From an uncultured Spartobacteria bacterium (lineage in GTDB: Bacteria; Verrucomicrobiota; Verrucomicrobiia; Chthoniobacterales; Chthoniobacteraceae): 64,000 nucleotides of DNA. The notes beneath the pieces were generated by a model. The model saw nothing but the letters and a program-made list of their open reading frames with translations. It was not told the DNA's origin and made no database searches. The translations under genes and the position numbers were made by a program. The stretch spans positions 1 to 64,000 of the forward strand of contig CAIZLD010000017.1 in NCBI GenBank assembly GCA_903933715.1. Reading direction: 5' to 3'. Within the stretch, counting starts at the first letter, position 1. The number at the start of each line of letters is the position of its first letter. This document shows, one piece after another, positions 32,518 to 41,742 of the stretch.

Positions 32518-32533
32518 TGTGATTTTTTTCACA
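32518..32533. promoter_or_regulatory. CRP/FNR-type operator candidate
   Basis: A perfect TGTGA-tttttt-TCACA dyad lies 177 bases upstream of the first propionate gene, in otherwise repeat-derived sequence. The spacing and half-sites equal the E. coli CRP consensus. Recognition by a regulator in this organism is inference. Confidence 0.5.
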
Positions 32534-32710
32534 TGCCCTAATCTAGATGTCAAATGACCAGACCAAGCACGGCCAACCTCCATCCCTTTACCTCTCAAGA
32601 CAGGCTGCCCGTGTTGGACTGACAAACAAGAATTGGCGTGCCCTGGACAACAAATGCGCAGCCGCGCCAAATGACCTTCTACTATTTTTACTTCTAATAG
32701 CAGCTCCACA

Positions 32711-34180
32711 ATGCCTTCCATGAAACCGGTTACCATCACCAACACCGTCCTTCGCGACGGCCACCAGTCGCTGGCCGCGACGAGAATGAGCACTGAACAA
32801 ATGGCCCCGATCGCTCCGTTGCTGGACGAAATCGGGTTCCAATCGCTCGAAACCTGGGGGGGAGCCACCATCGACTCCTGCCTCCGTTTCCTGGGCGAAA
32901 ATCCGTTTGACCGCCTCGATACTCTGAAAAAGCTGGCTCCAAAAACCCCGCACCAGATGCTCCTGCGCGGGCAGAACATCGTGCAATACACCAGCTTCCC
33001 CGACGACGTGGTGGAAGCGTTCGTGGCCTGTTCCGCAAAGCACGGCATGAATATTTTCCGTATCTTTGACGCGCTCAACGATACCCGCAACCTGGTCACC
33101 TGCATTAAAGCTGTCAAAAAGGCGGGCCAGCACGCCCAAGGCACCATTTGCTACACCATCAGCCCGGTCCACACGCTCGAATCGTTCGTCAAGCTCGGGG
33201 TTGAACTCGAAAAACTGGGCTGCGACTCCATCTGTATTAAAGACATGGCGGGCTTGATCTCCCCCTCCGTGGTGGGCGCCCTCGTCAAGTCGCTTAAGGA
33301 GAAGGTCAAAATCCCGATTATCCTCCACACCCACAGCACCGTCGGCTACGGGCCCGCCGCCTACTACGCCGCCATTGAAAACGGCATCGACACCGTCGAT
33401 TGCTCCATGGTTCCGTTCGCCAACGGCACCGGCCAGCCGGATATCCTCCTCACCCTGGCGATGCTCGACAACAGCGAACGCCGTCCGGATTACGATACCA
33501 GCAAGTTCCCGCAAATCCGCGAGCACCTGGAAAAAGTTTACGCTGAACTCGGCGCTTTCACGAGCCCGCAGAACGAGAAAACCGACGCCGACATCCTCCA
33601 ATACCAGGTTCCCGGCGGCATGCTTTCCAACTTCCGCAACCAGCTCAAGGAACAAGGAATGGCCGACCGTCTCGACGACGTGCTCAAGGAAATCCCTTAC
33701 GTCCGCGAATGCCTCGGTTGGATTCCGCTCGTCACGCCGACCTCGCAAATCGTCGGCACCCAGGCGATGCTGAACGTCAAGTTTGGCCGCTGGAAGATGT
33801 TCTCCCAGCCCGCCATGGACATTGCCCTCAGCAAATATGGCAAGACCCCGGGACCGATCGACCCCGAAGTCCTCAAGCTCGCCATCGAAAAAACCGGCCA
33901 GCAGCCGGTCGAATGCCGTCCCGCCGACTTGCTTGAGCCCCGCATGCCCAAGATCAAAGCCGAACTCAAGGCCAAGGGCTACGATGACAGCGACGAAAAC
34001 GCCGTCCTCTGGGCCATGTTCCCGGCTGAGCTCGAGAAAGTTCTCAAAGGCGAAAAACCGGCCCCCATCAAGAAACCGGCTGCCCCTGTAAGCGAAGCCG
34101 CCAAAGCTGCCGTGGGCCGCAAATATGTCCTCAACGTGGACGGAGCCCGTCACGAAGTCGTCGTCGAAGAAGCCAAATAA
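32711..34180 (+). CDS. Biotin-dependent carboxyltransferase, 5S/OadA/PycB type
   Basis: 489 residues. The TIM-barrel carboxyltransferase transfers a carboxyl group between carboxybiotin and pyruvate/oxaloacetate. Marks are ITNTVLRDGHQSLAATRM (metal Asp and substrate residues), the catalytic Lys in DSICIKDMAG (~residue 178), the metal-binding HTHSTVGYGPAAYY and QVPGGMLSNFRNQL. The C-terminal end KYVLNVDGARHEVVVEEAK is the beta-hairpin that normally precedes a biotinyl domain, but the protein stops there and biotin sits on a separate carrier at 41244. This matches the Propionibacterium transcarboxylase 5S subunit. The operon contains no biotin carboxylase and no OadB-like membrane subunit, which supports a soluble transcarboxylase role. 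Confidence 0.92.
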   Translation: MPSMKPVTITNTVLRDGHQSLAATRMSTEQMAPIAPLLDEIGFQSLETWGGATIDSCLRFLGENPFDRLDTLKKLAPKTPHQMLLRGQNIVQYTSFPDDVVEAFVACSAKHGMNIFRIFDALNDTRNLVTCIKAVKKAGQHAQGTICYTISPVHTLESFVKLGVELEKLGCDSICIKDMAGLISPSVVGALVKSLKEKVKIPIILHTHSTVGYGPAAYYAAIENGIDTVDCSMVPFANGTGQPDILLTLAMLDNSERRPDYDTSKFPQIREHLEKVYAELGAFTSPQNEKTDADILQYQVPGGMLSNFRNQLKEQGMADRLDDVLKEIPYVRECLGWIPLVTPTSQIVGTQAMLNVKFGRWKMFSQPAMDIALSKYGKTPGPIDPEVLKLAIEKTGQQPVECRPADLLEPRMPKIKAELKAKGYDDSDENAVLWAMFPAELEKVLKGEKPAPIKKPAAPVSEAAKAAVGRKYVLNVDGARHEVVVEEAK

Positions 34181-34184
34181 ATCC

Positions 34185-35795
34185 ATGAGCCAAAACAAAC
34201 CTCTCACCTTGGACGAGTTCCCCATCCCCTCCTACGAGGATTGGCGCAAAGCCGCGGAGGACACCCTCAAAGGGGCGCCTTTCGAGAAAAAACTCGTCAC
34301 CAAAACCCTGGAAGGGATCTCCATTCAGCCGATCTACCGCAAGGAAGACCTCGGCGCGTTGACTCACCTTGGCTCCCTGCCCGGTCAGCCTCCCTACGTT
34401 CGCGGGACCCGCACCACCGGAGCGTGGAAAGTCGCCCAGGAAAGCCCTTGCGCTCCCGGCGTCGATCCGTTGATCCGGCTCGTGCGCGGCGTGCTTGAAA
34501 AACCGCTCGACGCCGCCTTTGACGAACTCGCCAAAGCCGACCAAGTCGCCGTCAACACCCGCCTTTATAGCAACGCGGGCGGCAATGCCGTGCAGGAACT
34601 CGCCTTCGCGCTGGCCACCGGCGTCGAATATCTCCGCCAGGCCGAAAGCCGCGGCGTGAGCATCGACACCCTCGCCCCGAAGATCACCTTCGGGTTTGCC
34701 ATGGGGGCCGACTTCTTCATGGGGATCGCCAAATTGCGCGCTGCCCGCCTCCTCTGGGCCAAGATCGTCGCGGCCAGCGGTGGCAACGCCGAGTCACAAA
34801 AAATGCGCATCCACGCCAGCACGACGTTATGGAACAAGAGCAAACTTGATCCTTACGTGAACATGCTGCGCGGCACCACCGAAGCGTTCTCCGCCGTTGC
34901 AGGCGGGGCCGACAGCCTTTTTGTCGGGCCGTTTGACGAAGTCGTCCGCACCCCGGACGAATTCTCCAAGCGCATCGCCCGCAACACGCAGGTGATTTTG
35001 GCTGAAGAATGCCATTTCGACCACGTGGTCGATCCCGCGGGCGGCTCCTACTATGTCGAGACGCTCACCGCGCAAGTTGCCACTGCGGCTTGGGCCATCT
35101 TCCAGCAGATTGAAAAAGCGGGCGGCATGACCAAAGCGCTTGAAGCGGGCATCCCGCAGAAGCAGGTCAAGGCCGTCGCCGCTAAAACCGCCGAGCAGGT
35201 TGCCCAGCGCCGCATCTCGTTGATTGGCGTGAACGTTTACGCCAATGCCACCGAGAAACCGCTCGAAGGCGACCAAGCCGGTGCTTCCCGCAAACCGTGC
35301 GGATGCAGCTGCGCAGGCCACGGCCAACCCGCCCCTTCGGCCATCGAAACCCTCGCCCCCATCCGGGGTGCCGAGCCGTTCGAAAACCTGCGCGCCGCCG
35401 TCAGCGCCTCCGACAAAAAGAAAGTCTTTTTGGCCAACATGGGGCCGCTGCGCCAGCACAAGGCGCGCGCCGACTTCTCCACCGGCTTCTTCCAGGCAGG
35501 CGGTTACGAAGTATTGGAAAATCGCGGGTTCAAAACGCCGGAAGAAGCAGCCGAAGCCGCCAAAGCCTCGGGTGCATCGGTCGCCGTAATCTGTTCCACC
35601 GACGACACCTATCCTGAAATCGTCCCCGCCCTGGTCCCCGCGCTCAAAGCAGCCGGAATGACCGTCATCCTGGCGGGCTACCCCACCGAGCAAATCGAAG
35701 CCTTCAAACAAGCCGGCGTCGACGAGTTCATCCACATCCGCGCGAACTGCTACGAAGTTCTCAGCGGCATCGCAACCAAACTGGGAATTTTCTAG
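34185..35795 (+). CDS. mutA: Methylmalonyl-CoA mutase small (beta) subunit
   Basis: 536 residues from the ATG at 34185 ([20 protein letters not shown]), four bases after the 5S stop. The mutase barrel half carries [46 protein letters not shown] and [14 protein letters not shown]. The C-terminal flavodoxin-like domain ([18 protein letters not shown]...) lacks the DxHxxG cobalamin motif, as expected for the non-catalytic subunit. At about residue 370 a linker contains [13 protein letters not shown], three closely spaced cysteines and a histidine that I do not remember from homologues. It is shorter than Propionibacterium MutA (about 640). It pairs with mutB two bases downstream. Confidence 0.94.
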   Translation: MSQNKPLTLDEFPIPSYEDWRKAAEDTLKGAPFEKKLVTKTLEGISIQPIYRKEDLGALTHLGSLPGQPPYVRGTRTTGAWKVAQESPCAPGVDPLIRLVRGVLEKPLDAAFDELAKADQVAVNTRLYSNAGGNAVQELAFALATGVEYLRQAESRGVSIDTLAPKITFGFAMGADFFMGIAKLRAARLLWAKIVAASGGNAESQKMRIHASTTLWNKSKLDPYVNMLRGTTEAFSAVAGGADSLFVGPFDEVVRTPDEFSKRIARNTQVILAEECHFDHVVDPAGGSYYVETLTAQVATAAWAIFQQIEKAGGMTKALEAGIPQKQVKAVAAKTAEQVAQRRISLIGVNVYANATEKPLEGDQAGASRKPCGCSCAGHGQPAPSAIETLAPIRGAEPFENLRAAVSASDKKKVFLANMGPLRQHKARADFSTGFFQAGGYEVLENRGFKTPEEAAEAAKASGASVAVICSTDDTYPEIVPALVPALKAAGMTVILAGYPTEQIEAFKQAGVDEFIHIRANCYEVLSGIATKLGIF

Positions 35796-35797
35796 TA

Positions 35798-37942
35798 ATG
35801 AGCAAGATACCTGATTTTAGCACGCTCAACCTGACCGAAACCGACGTGACCCCCACGCCCGCTGCCGTTGAAAAAGCAGTCTGGCGCACGGTGGAACAAA
35901 TCGACGTCAACTCCGTCTACACCGCCGACGACCTTGCGGGCAACCAGCTCGTCAACTACACCGCCGGCATCGCCCCATTCCTGCGCGGGCCTTACGCCAC
36001 GATGTATGTCGCCCGGCCCTGGACGGTCCGTCAATACGCCGGATTCTCCACCGCCGCCGAGAGCAACGCCTTCTACCGCCGCAACCTCGCGGCCGGTCAG
36101 CGCGGCCTCTCCGTCGCGTTCGACTTGGCGACCCACCGCGGCTACGACTCCGATCATCCCCGCGTGGTCGGCGACGTCGGCAAAGCCGGTGTGGCCGTCG
36201 ATAGCGTCCTCGACATGAAGGCGCTCTTCGACCGCATCCCGCTCGACAAAATCTCCGTCTCCATGACGATGAACGGCGCGGTGCTTCCCGTGCTCGCCTT
36301 TTACATCGTTGCCGCCGAAGAACAAGGCGTCGCGCAGGAGCTGCTCACCGGGACCATTCAGAACGACATTCTGAAGGAATACATGGTGCGCAACACCTAC
36401 ATCTACCCGCCTGAGCCTTCCATGAAGATCATCGCGGACATCTTCGAGTTCACCTCGAAGAACATGCCCAAGTTCAACTCGATCTCCATCTCCGGCTACC
36501 ACATGCAGGAAGCGGGAGCCACGGCTGACCTCGAAATGGCCTACACCCTGGCCGACGGGTTGGAATACCTCCGCACCGGCGTCAAGGCAGGCATCGACAT
36601 CGACGCCTTCGCTCCCCGCCTCTCCTTCTTCTGGGCGCAAGGGAAAAACCTGTTCATGGAAATCGCCAAGATGCGCGCCGCTCGCGTGATCTGGGCAAAA
36701 CTCGTGAGCCAGTTCAACCCGAAGAACTCCAAATCGATGGCGCTGCGCACCCACTCGCAGACCAGCGGTTGGAGCCTCACCGAGCAAGACCCGTTCAACA
36801 ACGTCGTCCGCACCTGCGTCGAAGCGATGGCCGCCGCGTTTGGGCACACCCAATCGCTGCACACCAACTCGCTCGACGAAGCGATCGCCCTGCCGACCGA
36901 TTTCTCGGCCCGCATCGCCCGCAACACCCAACTTTATCTCCAGGAAGAGACCGGCATCTGCCGCGTCGTCGATCCGTGGGCCGGTTCCTACTATGTGGAA
37001 GCCCTCACCAAGGACCTCCTTGAAAAAGCGTGGGCCCACATCCAGGAAGTCGAAACCCTGGGCGGCATGACCAAGGCAATCAACGAGGGACTCCCGAAAA
37101 TGCGCATCGAAGAAGCCGCCGCCCGTCGGCAGGCCCAGATCGACAGCGGCCGCGAGACCATCGTCGGCGTCAACAAATACCGGCTCGAGAAGGAAGCGGT
37201 CATCGACACCCTCGAAGTCGATAACAGCGCCGTCCGCGAATCCCAGATCGCCCAGCTCAAGAAACTCAAGGCCGAGCGCAACCAGGCTGACGTCGATCAC
37301 GCCCTGGACGCCCTCGCCGATGCCGCCGCAACCGGCACCGGGAACCTCCTGGACCTCGCCGTCAAAGCCGCCCGCGTCCGTGCGACCCTCGGAGAAATCT
37401 CCGACGCGCTGGAGAAAACCTATGGCCGCCACCGCGCCGTCATCCGCTCCATTACGGGCGTCTACGGCAGCGAATTCGGAGAATCTATGGAAGTCACCCG
37501 CGTCCGCCAACTCACCGACGCCTTCGCCGAGAAAGAAGGCCGTCGCCCGCGCATCATGATCGCCAAAATGGGCCAGGATGGTCACGACCGTGGAGCCAAA
37601 GTGGTCTCCACCGCCTACGCCGACCTCGGCTTTGACGTCGATATCGGGCCGCTCTTCCAGACCCCGGAGGAAACCGCCAAGCAAGCCGTCGAAAACGACG
37701 TCCATTGCATCGGCGTCAGCTCCCTGGCCGCCGGTCACAAAACCCTCGTCCCGCAGTTGATCGCGGAACTGAAGAAGCTCGGCCGCGAAGATATCATGGT
37801 CGTCGTCGGAGGCGTCATCCCGGCGCAAGACTACGACTTCCTCTACGCCGCCGGAGCCGCCTTCATCTTTGGGCCCGGCACCGTCATCCCGACGGCAGCC
37901 GCTAAAATGCTCGAAGAAATGGTCAAGCGCGCGAATGCCTGA
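35798..37942 (+). CDS. mutB: Methylmalonyl-CoA mutase large (alpha) subunit
   Basis: 714 residues, the usual length. Interconverts succinyl-CoA and methylmalonyl-CoA with adenosylcobalamin. Marks are the substrate barrel [77 protein letters not shown] and the C-terminal B12 domain. There [34 protein letters not shown] contains the cobalt-ligating His of DxHxxG. SSLAAGH and VVVGGVIP complete the cobalamin pocket. It follows mutA and precedes meaB. Confidence 0.98.
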   Translation: MSKIPDFSTLNLTETDVTPTPAAVEKAVWRTVEQIDVNSVYTADDLAGNQLVNYTAGIAPFLRGPYATMYVARPWTVRQYAGFSTAAESNAFYRRNLAAGQRGLSVAFDLATHRGYDSDHPRVVGDVGKAGVAVDSVLDMKALFDRIPLDKISVSMTMNGAVLPVLAFYIVAAEEQGVAQELLTGTIQNDILKEYMVRNTYIYPPEPSMKIIADIFEFTSKNMPKFNSISISGYHMQEAGATADLEMAYTLADGLEYLRTGVKAGIDIDAFAPRLSFFWAQGKNLFMEIAKMRAARVIWAKLVSQFNPKNSKSMALRTHSQTSGWSLTEQDPFNNVVRTCVEAMAAAFGHTQSLHTNSLDEAIALPTDFSARIARNTQLYLQEETGICRVVDPWAGSYYVEALTKDLLEKAWAHIQEVETLGGMTKAINEGLPKMRIEEAAARRQAQIDSGRETIVGVNKYRLEKEAVIDTLEVDNSAVRESQIAQLKKLKAERNQADVDHALDALADAAATGTGNLLDLAVKAARVRATLGEISDALEKTYGRHRAVIRSITGVYGSEFGESMEVTRVRQLTDAFAEKEGRRPRIMIAKMGQDGHDRGAKVVSTAYADLGFDVDIGPLFQTPEETAKQAVENDVHCIGVSSLAAGHKTLVPQLIAELKKLGREDIMVVVGGVIPAQDYDFLYAAGAAFIFGPGTVIPTAAAKMLEEMVKRANA

Positions 37943-37951
37943 GATTGATGC

Positions 37952-38998
37952 ATGATCGCCGCCACGTCTGCTCTCAACCCATCGCCCCGCAACGGCGAAC
38001 CCGACCCGTCGGTCGTGGCTCGTGCGCGGGAGATCGTCGAGAGCGTGCGCGGCGGCAGCCGGACCGCCCTGGGCCGGGCCATCACGCTCATCGAAAGCAA
38101 CGCCGCCAAGCACACGCCGCTGGCCGAAGAGGTCGTGCGGCAAGTGCTCCCCTACTCGGGCAACTCCATCCGCGTCGGCATCACCGGCGTCCCTGGAGCG
38201 GGCAAAAGCACCTTTATCGAAGCGCTGGGCTGCATGCTGTGCCGGGAAGGCAAACGGATGGCGGTCCTGGCCGTCGATCCGAGCAGCACCGTCTCGCGGG
38301 GTTCCGTCCTGGGGGACAAAACCCGGATGGAAATGCTCTGCCGGGAAGAGAACTGCTTTATCCGCCCCTCGCCTTCCAGTGGAACCCTGGGAGGCGTCAC
38401 CCGCAAAAGCCGGGAAACCATCCTGCTCTGCGAAGCGGCCGGGTACGATGTGATCCTGGTCGAAACCGTCGGAGTCGGCCAGAGCGAAACGACCGTACGC
38501 TCAATGGTCGATTTCTTCCTGGTTCTCCTGATTGCGGGAGCCGGGGACGAATTGCAGGGAATCAAAAAAGGGATCATCGAACTGGCGGACACGCTCCTCG
38601 TCACCAAAGCCGACGGCAGCAACAAACCGCGCACCGAAGCGGCGCGTGTGGAATTTGCCCGTGTACTCCATTACCTGACCTCCCCCACCCCCGGCTGGAA
38701 ACCGGAAGTGTTAACCTGTTCAAGCCTCGAACAGACCGGAATCCGGGAAGCCTGGGAAGTGGTCGAACGCTTTCACGAAATCACCCGGCAAAGCGGCTTT
38801 TTCGAAAACAACCGCAAACGGCAGACGCTCGACTGGATCGAGGACATGCTCAGCCAGCAACTTTGGCACGACTTCATCCACAATCCCGGTATTGTGGCCG
38901 AATGGCCCGACATTGAACGGGAAGTCCTCGCCGGAAATCTTTCAGCCTCCACCGCAGTCAAACAACTCTTTAACGCCTACACCATCCATCATGATTAA
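37952..38998 (+). CDS. meaB: MeaB/ArgK-type GTPase, methylmalonyl-CoA mutase chaperone
   Basis: 348 residues. A G3E-family P-loop GTPase that gates cofactor loading of the mutase and protects it from inactivation. Walker A is GITGVPGAGKSTFIEALG, the switch/Walker B region is VLAVDPSSTVSRGSVLGDKTRM and DVILVETVGVGQSE, and the base motif is LLVTKADG (TKAD in place of NKxD, as in this family). The long C-terminal helix bears FENNRKRQTLDWIEDMLSQQL. It begins nine bases after mutB and its stop overlaps the epimerase start. Confidence 0.96.
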   Translation: MIAATSALNPSPRNGEPDPSVVARAREIVESVRGGSRTALGRAITLIESNAAKHTPLAEEVVRQVLPYSGNSIRVGITGVPGAGKSTFIEALGCMLCREGKRMAVLAVDPSSTVSRGSVLGDKTRMEMLCREENCFIRPSPSSGTLGGVTRKSRETILLCEAAGYDVILVETVGVGQSETTVRSMVDFFLVLLIAGAGDELQGIKKGIIELADTLLVTKADGSNKPRTEAARVEFARVLHYLTSPTPGWKPEVLTCSSLEQTGIREAWEVVERFHEITRQSGFFENNRKRQTLDWIEDMLSQQLWHDFIHNPGIVAEWPDIEREVLAGNLSASTAVKQLFNAYTIHHD

Positions 38999-39398
38999 CA
39001 AGATCGACCACCTCGGCATCGCCGTTCAGTCTCTGGACGAAACGGTGAAATATTACGAAGAAGCCCTCGGGCTCAAATGCGAGCACCGCGAAGAAGTGGA
39101 ATCGCAGAAAGTGCGCACCGCCTTTTTCACCGTCGGCGGCACCCACATCGAGCTGCTCGAACCGACCAGCCCGGAAAGCCCCGTCGCCAAGTTCCTTGAA
39201 AAGAACCCAAATGGCGGCATTCATCACGTAGCCTACGCCACCGACGACATCGCGGGCCAGCTCGCCCAGGCCAAGAACGCGGGCGTCAAGCTCCTTCACG
39301 AAACCCCGATCCCCGGAGCCCACGGCAAGCAAGTCGCCTTCCTCCACCCCAAATCCACCTTCGGCGTGCTCACCGAGTTCTGCACCGACAACCACTAA
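38991..39398 (+). CDS. mce: Methylmalonyl-CoA epimerase
   Basis: 135 residues from the ATG at 38991, which overlaps the meaB stop by eight bases; the longer track start lies inside meaB. Glyoxalase/VOC fold. Metal ligands are visible in KIDHLGIAV (His), HIELLEP (Glu), GGIHHVAYAT (His) and GVLTEFC (Glu). It converts (R)- and (S)-methylmalonyl-CoA so that the mutase product can feed the carboxyltransferase. Confidence 0.96.
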   Translation: MINKIDHLGIAVQSLDETVKYYEEALGLKCEHREEVESQKVRTAFFTVGGTHIELLEPTSPESPVAKFLEKNPNGGIHHVAYATDDIAGQLAQAKNAGVKLLHETPIPGAHGKQVAFLHPKSTFGVLTEFCTDNH

Positions 39399-39404
39399 AA
39401 AACC

Positions 39405-40967
39405 ATGCCAATCGAACAACACCTCATTGATGAGCTGAGAAAGCGGCGCGAAAAAGCGCTCAACCTCGGCGGCAAAGACAAAATCGCAAAACGTCATGAG
39501 AAGGGCCTCATGAGCGCCCGCGAACGCCTGGACAACCTTTTCAGCAAAGGCACCTTTCAGGAATTCGGCATGCACGCCCAACACCGCGCCATTCTCTTTG
39601 GCCTGCTCGGCAAAGACCTTCCCGCTGACGGCGTTGTCACCGGCGTGGGCGAGGTGGACGGACGTCCCGTCGCCGCCTTCAGCCAGGATTTCACCACCGC
39701 AGGCGGTTCTCTCGGCAACATGCACGCCGAGAAAATCTGCAACGCAATCGACTACGCCGTCACCCACGGCATGCCCGTCCTCTCCTTCAACGACTCGGGT
39801 GGCGCGCGCATTCAGGAAGGGATCGGCTCCCTCTCCGGCTACGGCAAAGTGTTCTACAAAAACGTCGAAGCCTCCGGCGTGGTGCCTCAGATCACCGTCA
39901 TTGCCGGGCCTTGCGCCGGCGGCGCGGCTTACTCCCCGGCGCTCACCGATTTCCAGATCATGGTCAACAAACAGGCGACCATGTTCATCTGCGGCCCGGA
40001 AGTCATCAAGGCGGCCACCGGTGAAGTCGTGACGATGGAGGAAGTCGGCAGCGCGGCGGCCAACGCCAGCGTCTCCGGGAACATCCACTTCGTCGCCAGC
40101 GACGACGCCCACGCGATCGCGCTCGCCAAGAAGCTCTTGAGCTTCCTGCCTTCCAACAACCTGATGGACCCGCCCCACCACCTGGGGACTCCGCTCGACC
40201 TCACCAGCGATCCCGGCATGGACGAACTCGTCCCCGCCGACGGCAAAATGCCGATCAACGTTCATGATGTGATCAAACGTCTCGTCGATGGCGGCGACTT
40301 CTTTGAAGTCCAGATGGACTGGGCCAAGAACCTCGTGATCGGCTTCGCCCGCATCCAGGGCATCGTCGTCGGGATCGTGGCCAACAACCCGATGGCCAAG
40401 GCCGGAACGCTCGACATCGACGCATCCGACAAAGGGGCGCGGTTCATCCGCTTCTGCAACATCTTCAACATCCCGCTCGTCACCCTCGTCGATACCGGCG
40501 GCTTCCTCCCCGGCAAGCAGCAGGAGCGCGGCGGCATCATCCGCCACGGGGCGAAGATGCTCTTCGCCTACGCCTCGACGACCGTGCCGAAGATCACCGT
40601 CATCATGCGCAAATCGTACGGCGGCGCCTATATCGCCATGTGCTCGAAGGAACTCGGCGCCGACGCCGTTTTCGCGTGGCCCACTGCGGAAATCGCCGTC
40701 ATGGGCGCGGAAGGCGCAAGCAACATCCTTTACAAGGGAGAACTGGACAAGATCACCGATCCGGAAGCCAAAGCGACCCGGCGCGCCGAGCTTCTGGCGG
40801 AATATCGCGAGAAATTCAGCAACCCGTACCAGGCTGCGGGCATCGGCAGCGTCACCGACGTGATCGAGCCGAGCGAAACCCGGGCCGTTGTCGCACGGGC
40901 GCTTCGCAATACCCTCACAAAACGCGAGGTGCGTCCGCCCAAGAAACACGGTAACATCCCGCTCTAA
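39405..40967 (+). CDS. mmdA: Methylmalonyl-CoA carboxyltransferase 12S / MmdA-type subunit
   Basis: 520 residues of two crotonase-like halves. It transfers the carboxyl group of methylmalonyl-CoA to biotin, releasing propionyl-CoA. Marks are GKDKIAKRHEKGLMSARERLDNLF, FNDSGGARIQEGIGSLSGYG and GPCAGGAAYSPALTDF (first-half oxyanion glycines). The second half has LVDTGGFLPGKQQERGGIIRHGAKMLFAY, KSYGGAYIAMCSKELGAD and AVMGAEGASNILY. The protein ends KKHGNIPL, the tail expected for the family. With the 5S subunit and a free biotin carrier in the same operon, a transcarboxylase is the simplest reading; propionyl-CoA carboxylase beta would need a biotin carboxylase that is absent here. Confidence 0.95.
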   Translation: MPIEQHLIDELRKRREKALNLGGKDKIAKRHEKGLMSARERLDNLFSKGTFQEFGMHAQHRAILFGLLGKDLPADGVVTGVGEVDGRPVAAFSQDFTTAGGSLGNMHAEKICNAIDYAVTHGMPVLSFNDSGGARIQEGIGSLSGYGKVFYKNVEASGVVPQITVIAGPCAGGAAYSPALTDFQIMVNKQATMFICGPEVIKAATGEVVTMEEVGSAAANASVSGNIHFVASDDAHAIALAKKLLSFLPSNNLMDPPHHLGTPLDLTSDPGMDELVPADGKMPINVHDVIKRLVDGGDFFEVQMDWAKNLVIGFARIQGIVVGIVANNPMAKAGTLDIDASDKGARFIRFCNIFNIPLVTLVDTGGFLPGKQQERGGIIRHGAKMLFAYASTTVPKITVIMRKSYGGAYIAMCSKELGADAVFAWPTAEIAVMGAEGASNILYKGELDKITDPEAKATRRAELLAEYREKFSNPYQAAGIGSVTDVIEPSETRAVVARALRNTLTKREVRPPKKHGNIPL

Positions 40968-40981
40968 AGCGCAGGAATTCA

Positions 40982-41017
40982 ATCCGGCCTCTTCCCAAAA
41001 CGGGAGAGGCCGGAATT
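40982..41017 (+). other. Intra-operon hairpin between mmdA and the small subunit gene
   Basis: ccggcctcttccc pairs with gggagaggccgg (one bulge, 4-5-base loop). It is followed by aatttcc, so it is not a full intrinsic terminator. It may attenuate or process the mRNA between the 12S gene and the small and biotin-carrier genes. Confidence 0.6.
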
Positions 41018-41039
41018 TCCCGAACCACCTCACATCATT

Positions 41040-41240
41040 ATGAGCCAAGCGTCACCCACAGCCTCCGAGAACACCGTCCTGGTGGCCGTCATCACGGCAG
41101 CCATCCACGCCGCCATCGAAGCGCCCGCCAAGATTCTCTCCATCCGCCAAGTCAACCAAGGTCAATCCCCCGAGGCAGCGCGTATGGCGTGGGCCTTGGA
41201 AGGTCGCCGCCACATCTTTTCATCCCACAAACTTCGCTAA
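41040..41240 (+). CDS. Small accessory subunit of the methylmalonyl-CoA carboxyltransferase (MmdE/OadG-tail-like)
   Basis: 66 residues: a hydrophobic/Ala-rich helix near the start (ENTVLVAVITAAIHAAIEAP), then a charged segment ending WALEGRRHIFSSHKLR. The W-x3-GR-x5-6-K/R ending resembles the C-terminal tails of decarboxylase gamma/delta/epsilon subunits that bind the carboxyltransferase. This is a memory-based resemblance. The ATG at 41040 is preceded by cacctcacatcatt, with no strong ribosome site. It lies three bases before the biotin carrier gene, so it probably stabilises or docks that complex. The first helix is short and ambiguous as a membrane anchor. Confidence 0.65.
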   Translation: MSQASPTASENTVLVAVITAAIHAAIEAPAKILSIRQVNQGQSPEAARMAWALEGRRHIFSSHKLR

Positions 41241-41243
41241 CCT

Positions 41244-41612
41244 ATGAAACGCTTACGCATCACCGTCGAAGGCAAAACCTACGAGGTCACCGTCGAACTG
41301 CCCAACGAAACCGCCTCGGCCGCCCCCGTCGCCTCGGCCGGAGTTTCCGCTCCCGCCTCCTCCCCGGTCTCCGCCAGCTCGGCGATCTCTCCCGCCGGTC
41401 CCGGCGTCATCACCAGCCCGCTCGGCGGCAACCTCGTCGGCATCAGCGTCAAGGTGGGCCAGGAAGTCAAGGCAGGCGATCAGCTTGCCACCCTTGAAGC
41501 GATGAAGATGAACACCTATATTAACGCGACCTCCGATGGGAAAGTCGCCGAGATTCTCGTCGAGGTCGGCACCGCCGTCCAAGAGGGGCAAGGTCTCATT
41601 CGCATCGAATAA
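41244..41612 (+). CDS. Biotin carboxyl carrier protein (1.3S-like)
   Basis: 122 residues. It begins with the beta-hairpin MKRLRITVEGKTYEVTVEL, has a flexible Ala/Pro/Ser/Val linker (~25-50) and then a biotinyl domain whose LATLEAMKMNTYINA holds the biotinylated lysine. This is the layout of the Propionibacterium 1.3S subunit and of MmdC. It would shuttle carboxyl groups between the 12S and 5S active sites. It lies three bases after the small subunit gene. Confidence 0.95.
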   Translation: MKRLRITVEGKTYEVTVELPNETASAAPVASAGVSAPASSPVSASSAISPAGPGVITSPLGGNLVGISVKVGQEVKAGDQLATLEAMKMNTYINATSDGKVAEILVEVGTAVQEGQGLIRIE

Positions 41613-41742
41613 CGCGGTCCATTTAGCACATTTATTTTCCATCTACTTCCATGACCGGGTTGATCGCATTTCACTGAAACGCAATCCGCCCGTCGGTTCG
41701 GCACGGCAGGTAAACTCCTCCGTGCCGGTTTTGTTTTTTTTT

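Larger units (their letters stand above)
32118..32710. other. 593-base intergenic region rich in repeats
   Basis: No gene is supported. It holds two 66-base direct repeats, three gttcccaag/cttgggaac palindromes, a smaller gcgaag-ttgca-cttcgc palindrome, a TGTGA-N6-TCACA site at 32518 and the leader of the propionate operon. The short ORFs reported here translate the repeats. Confidence 0.8.

Noticed and set aside
32156-32557. ORFs of 64-133 residues repeating SFPSCTWER / LVPKLHLGT
   Set aside because: They translate the gttcccaag palindromes and direct repeats on both strands, with no ribosome sites. This is a known artefact of repeat DNA.
32534-32710. Cobalamin riboswitch expected upstream of the B12-dependent mutase operon
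   Set aside because: I could not find a B12-box-like element or the multi-stem layout in the leader. MutB needs the cofactor, but the sequence shows no riboswitch.
35792-41048. Very long antisense ORFs opposite the propionate genes (for example 783 and 692 residues on the minus strand)
   Set aside because: They are mirror frames of strongly conserved plus-strand genes with G+C-rich third positions. Their sequences are rich in D, G, H, V and R with no recognisable motif.
41536-41742. N-terminal extension of the CoA-transferase
   Set aside because: It overlaps the biotin-carrier gene and non-coding DNA. Homology-like sequence starts at the ATG at 41743.
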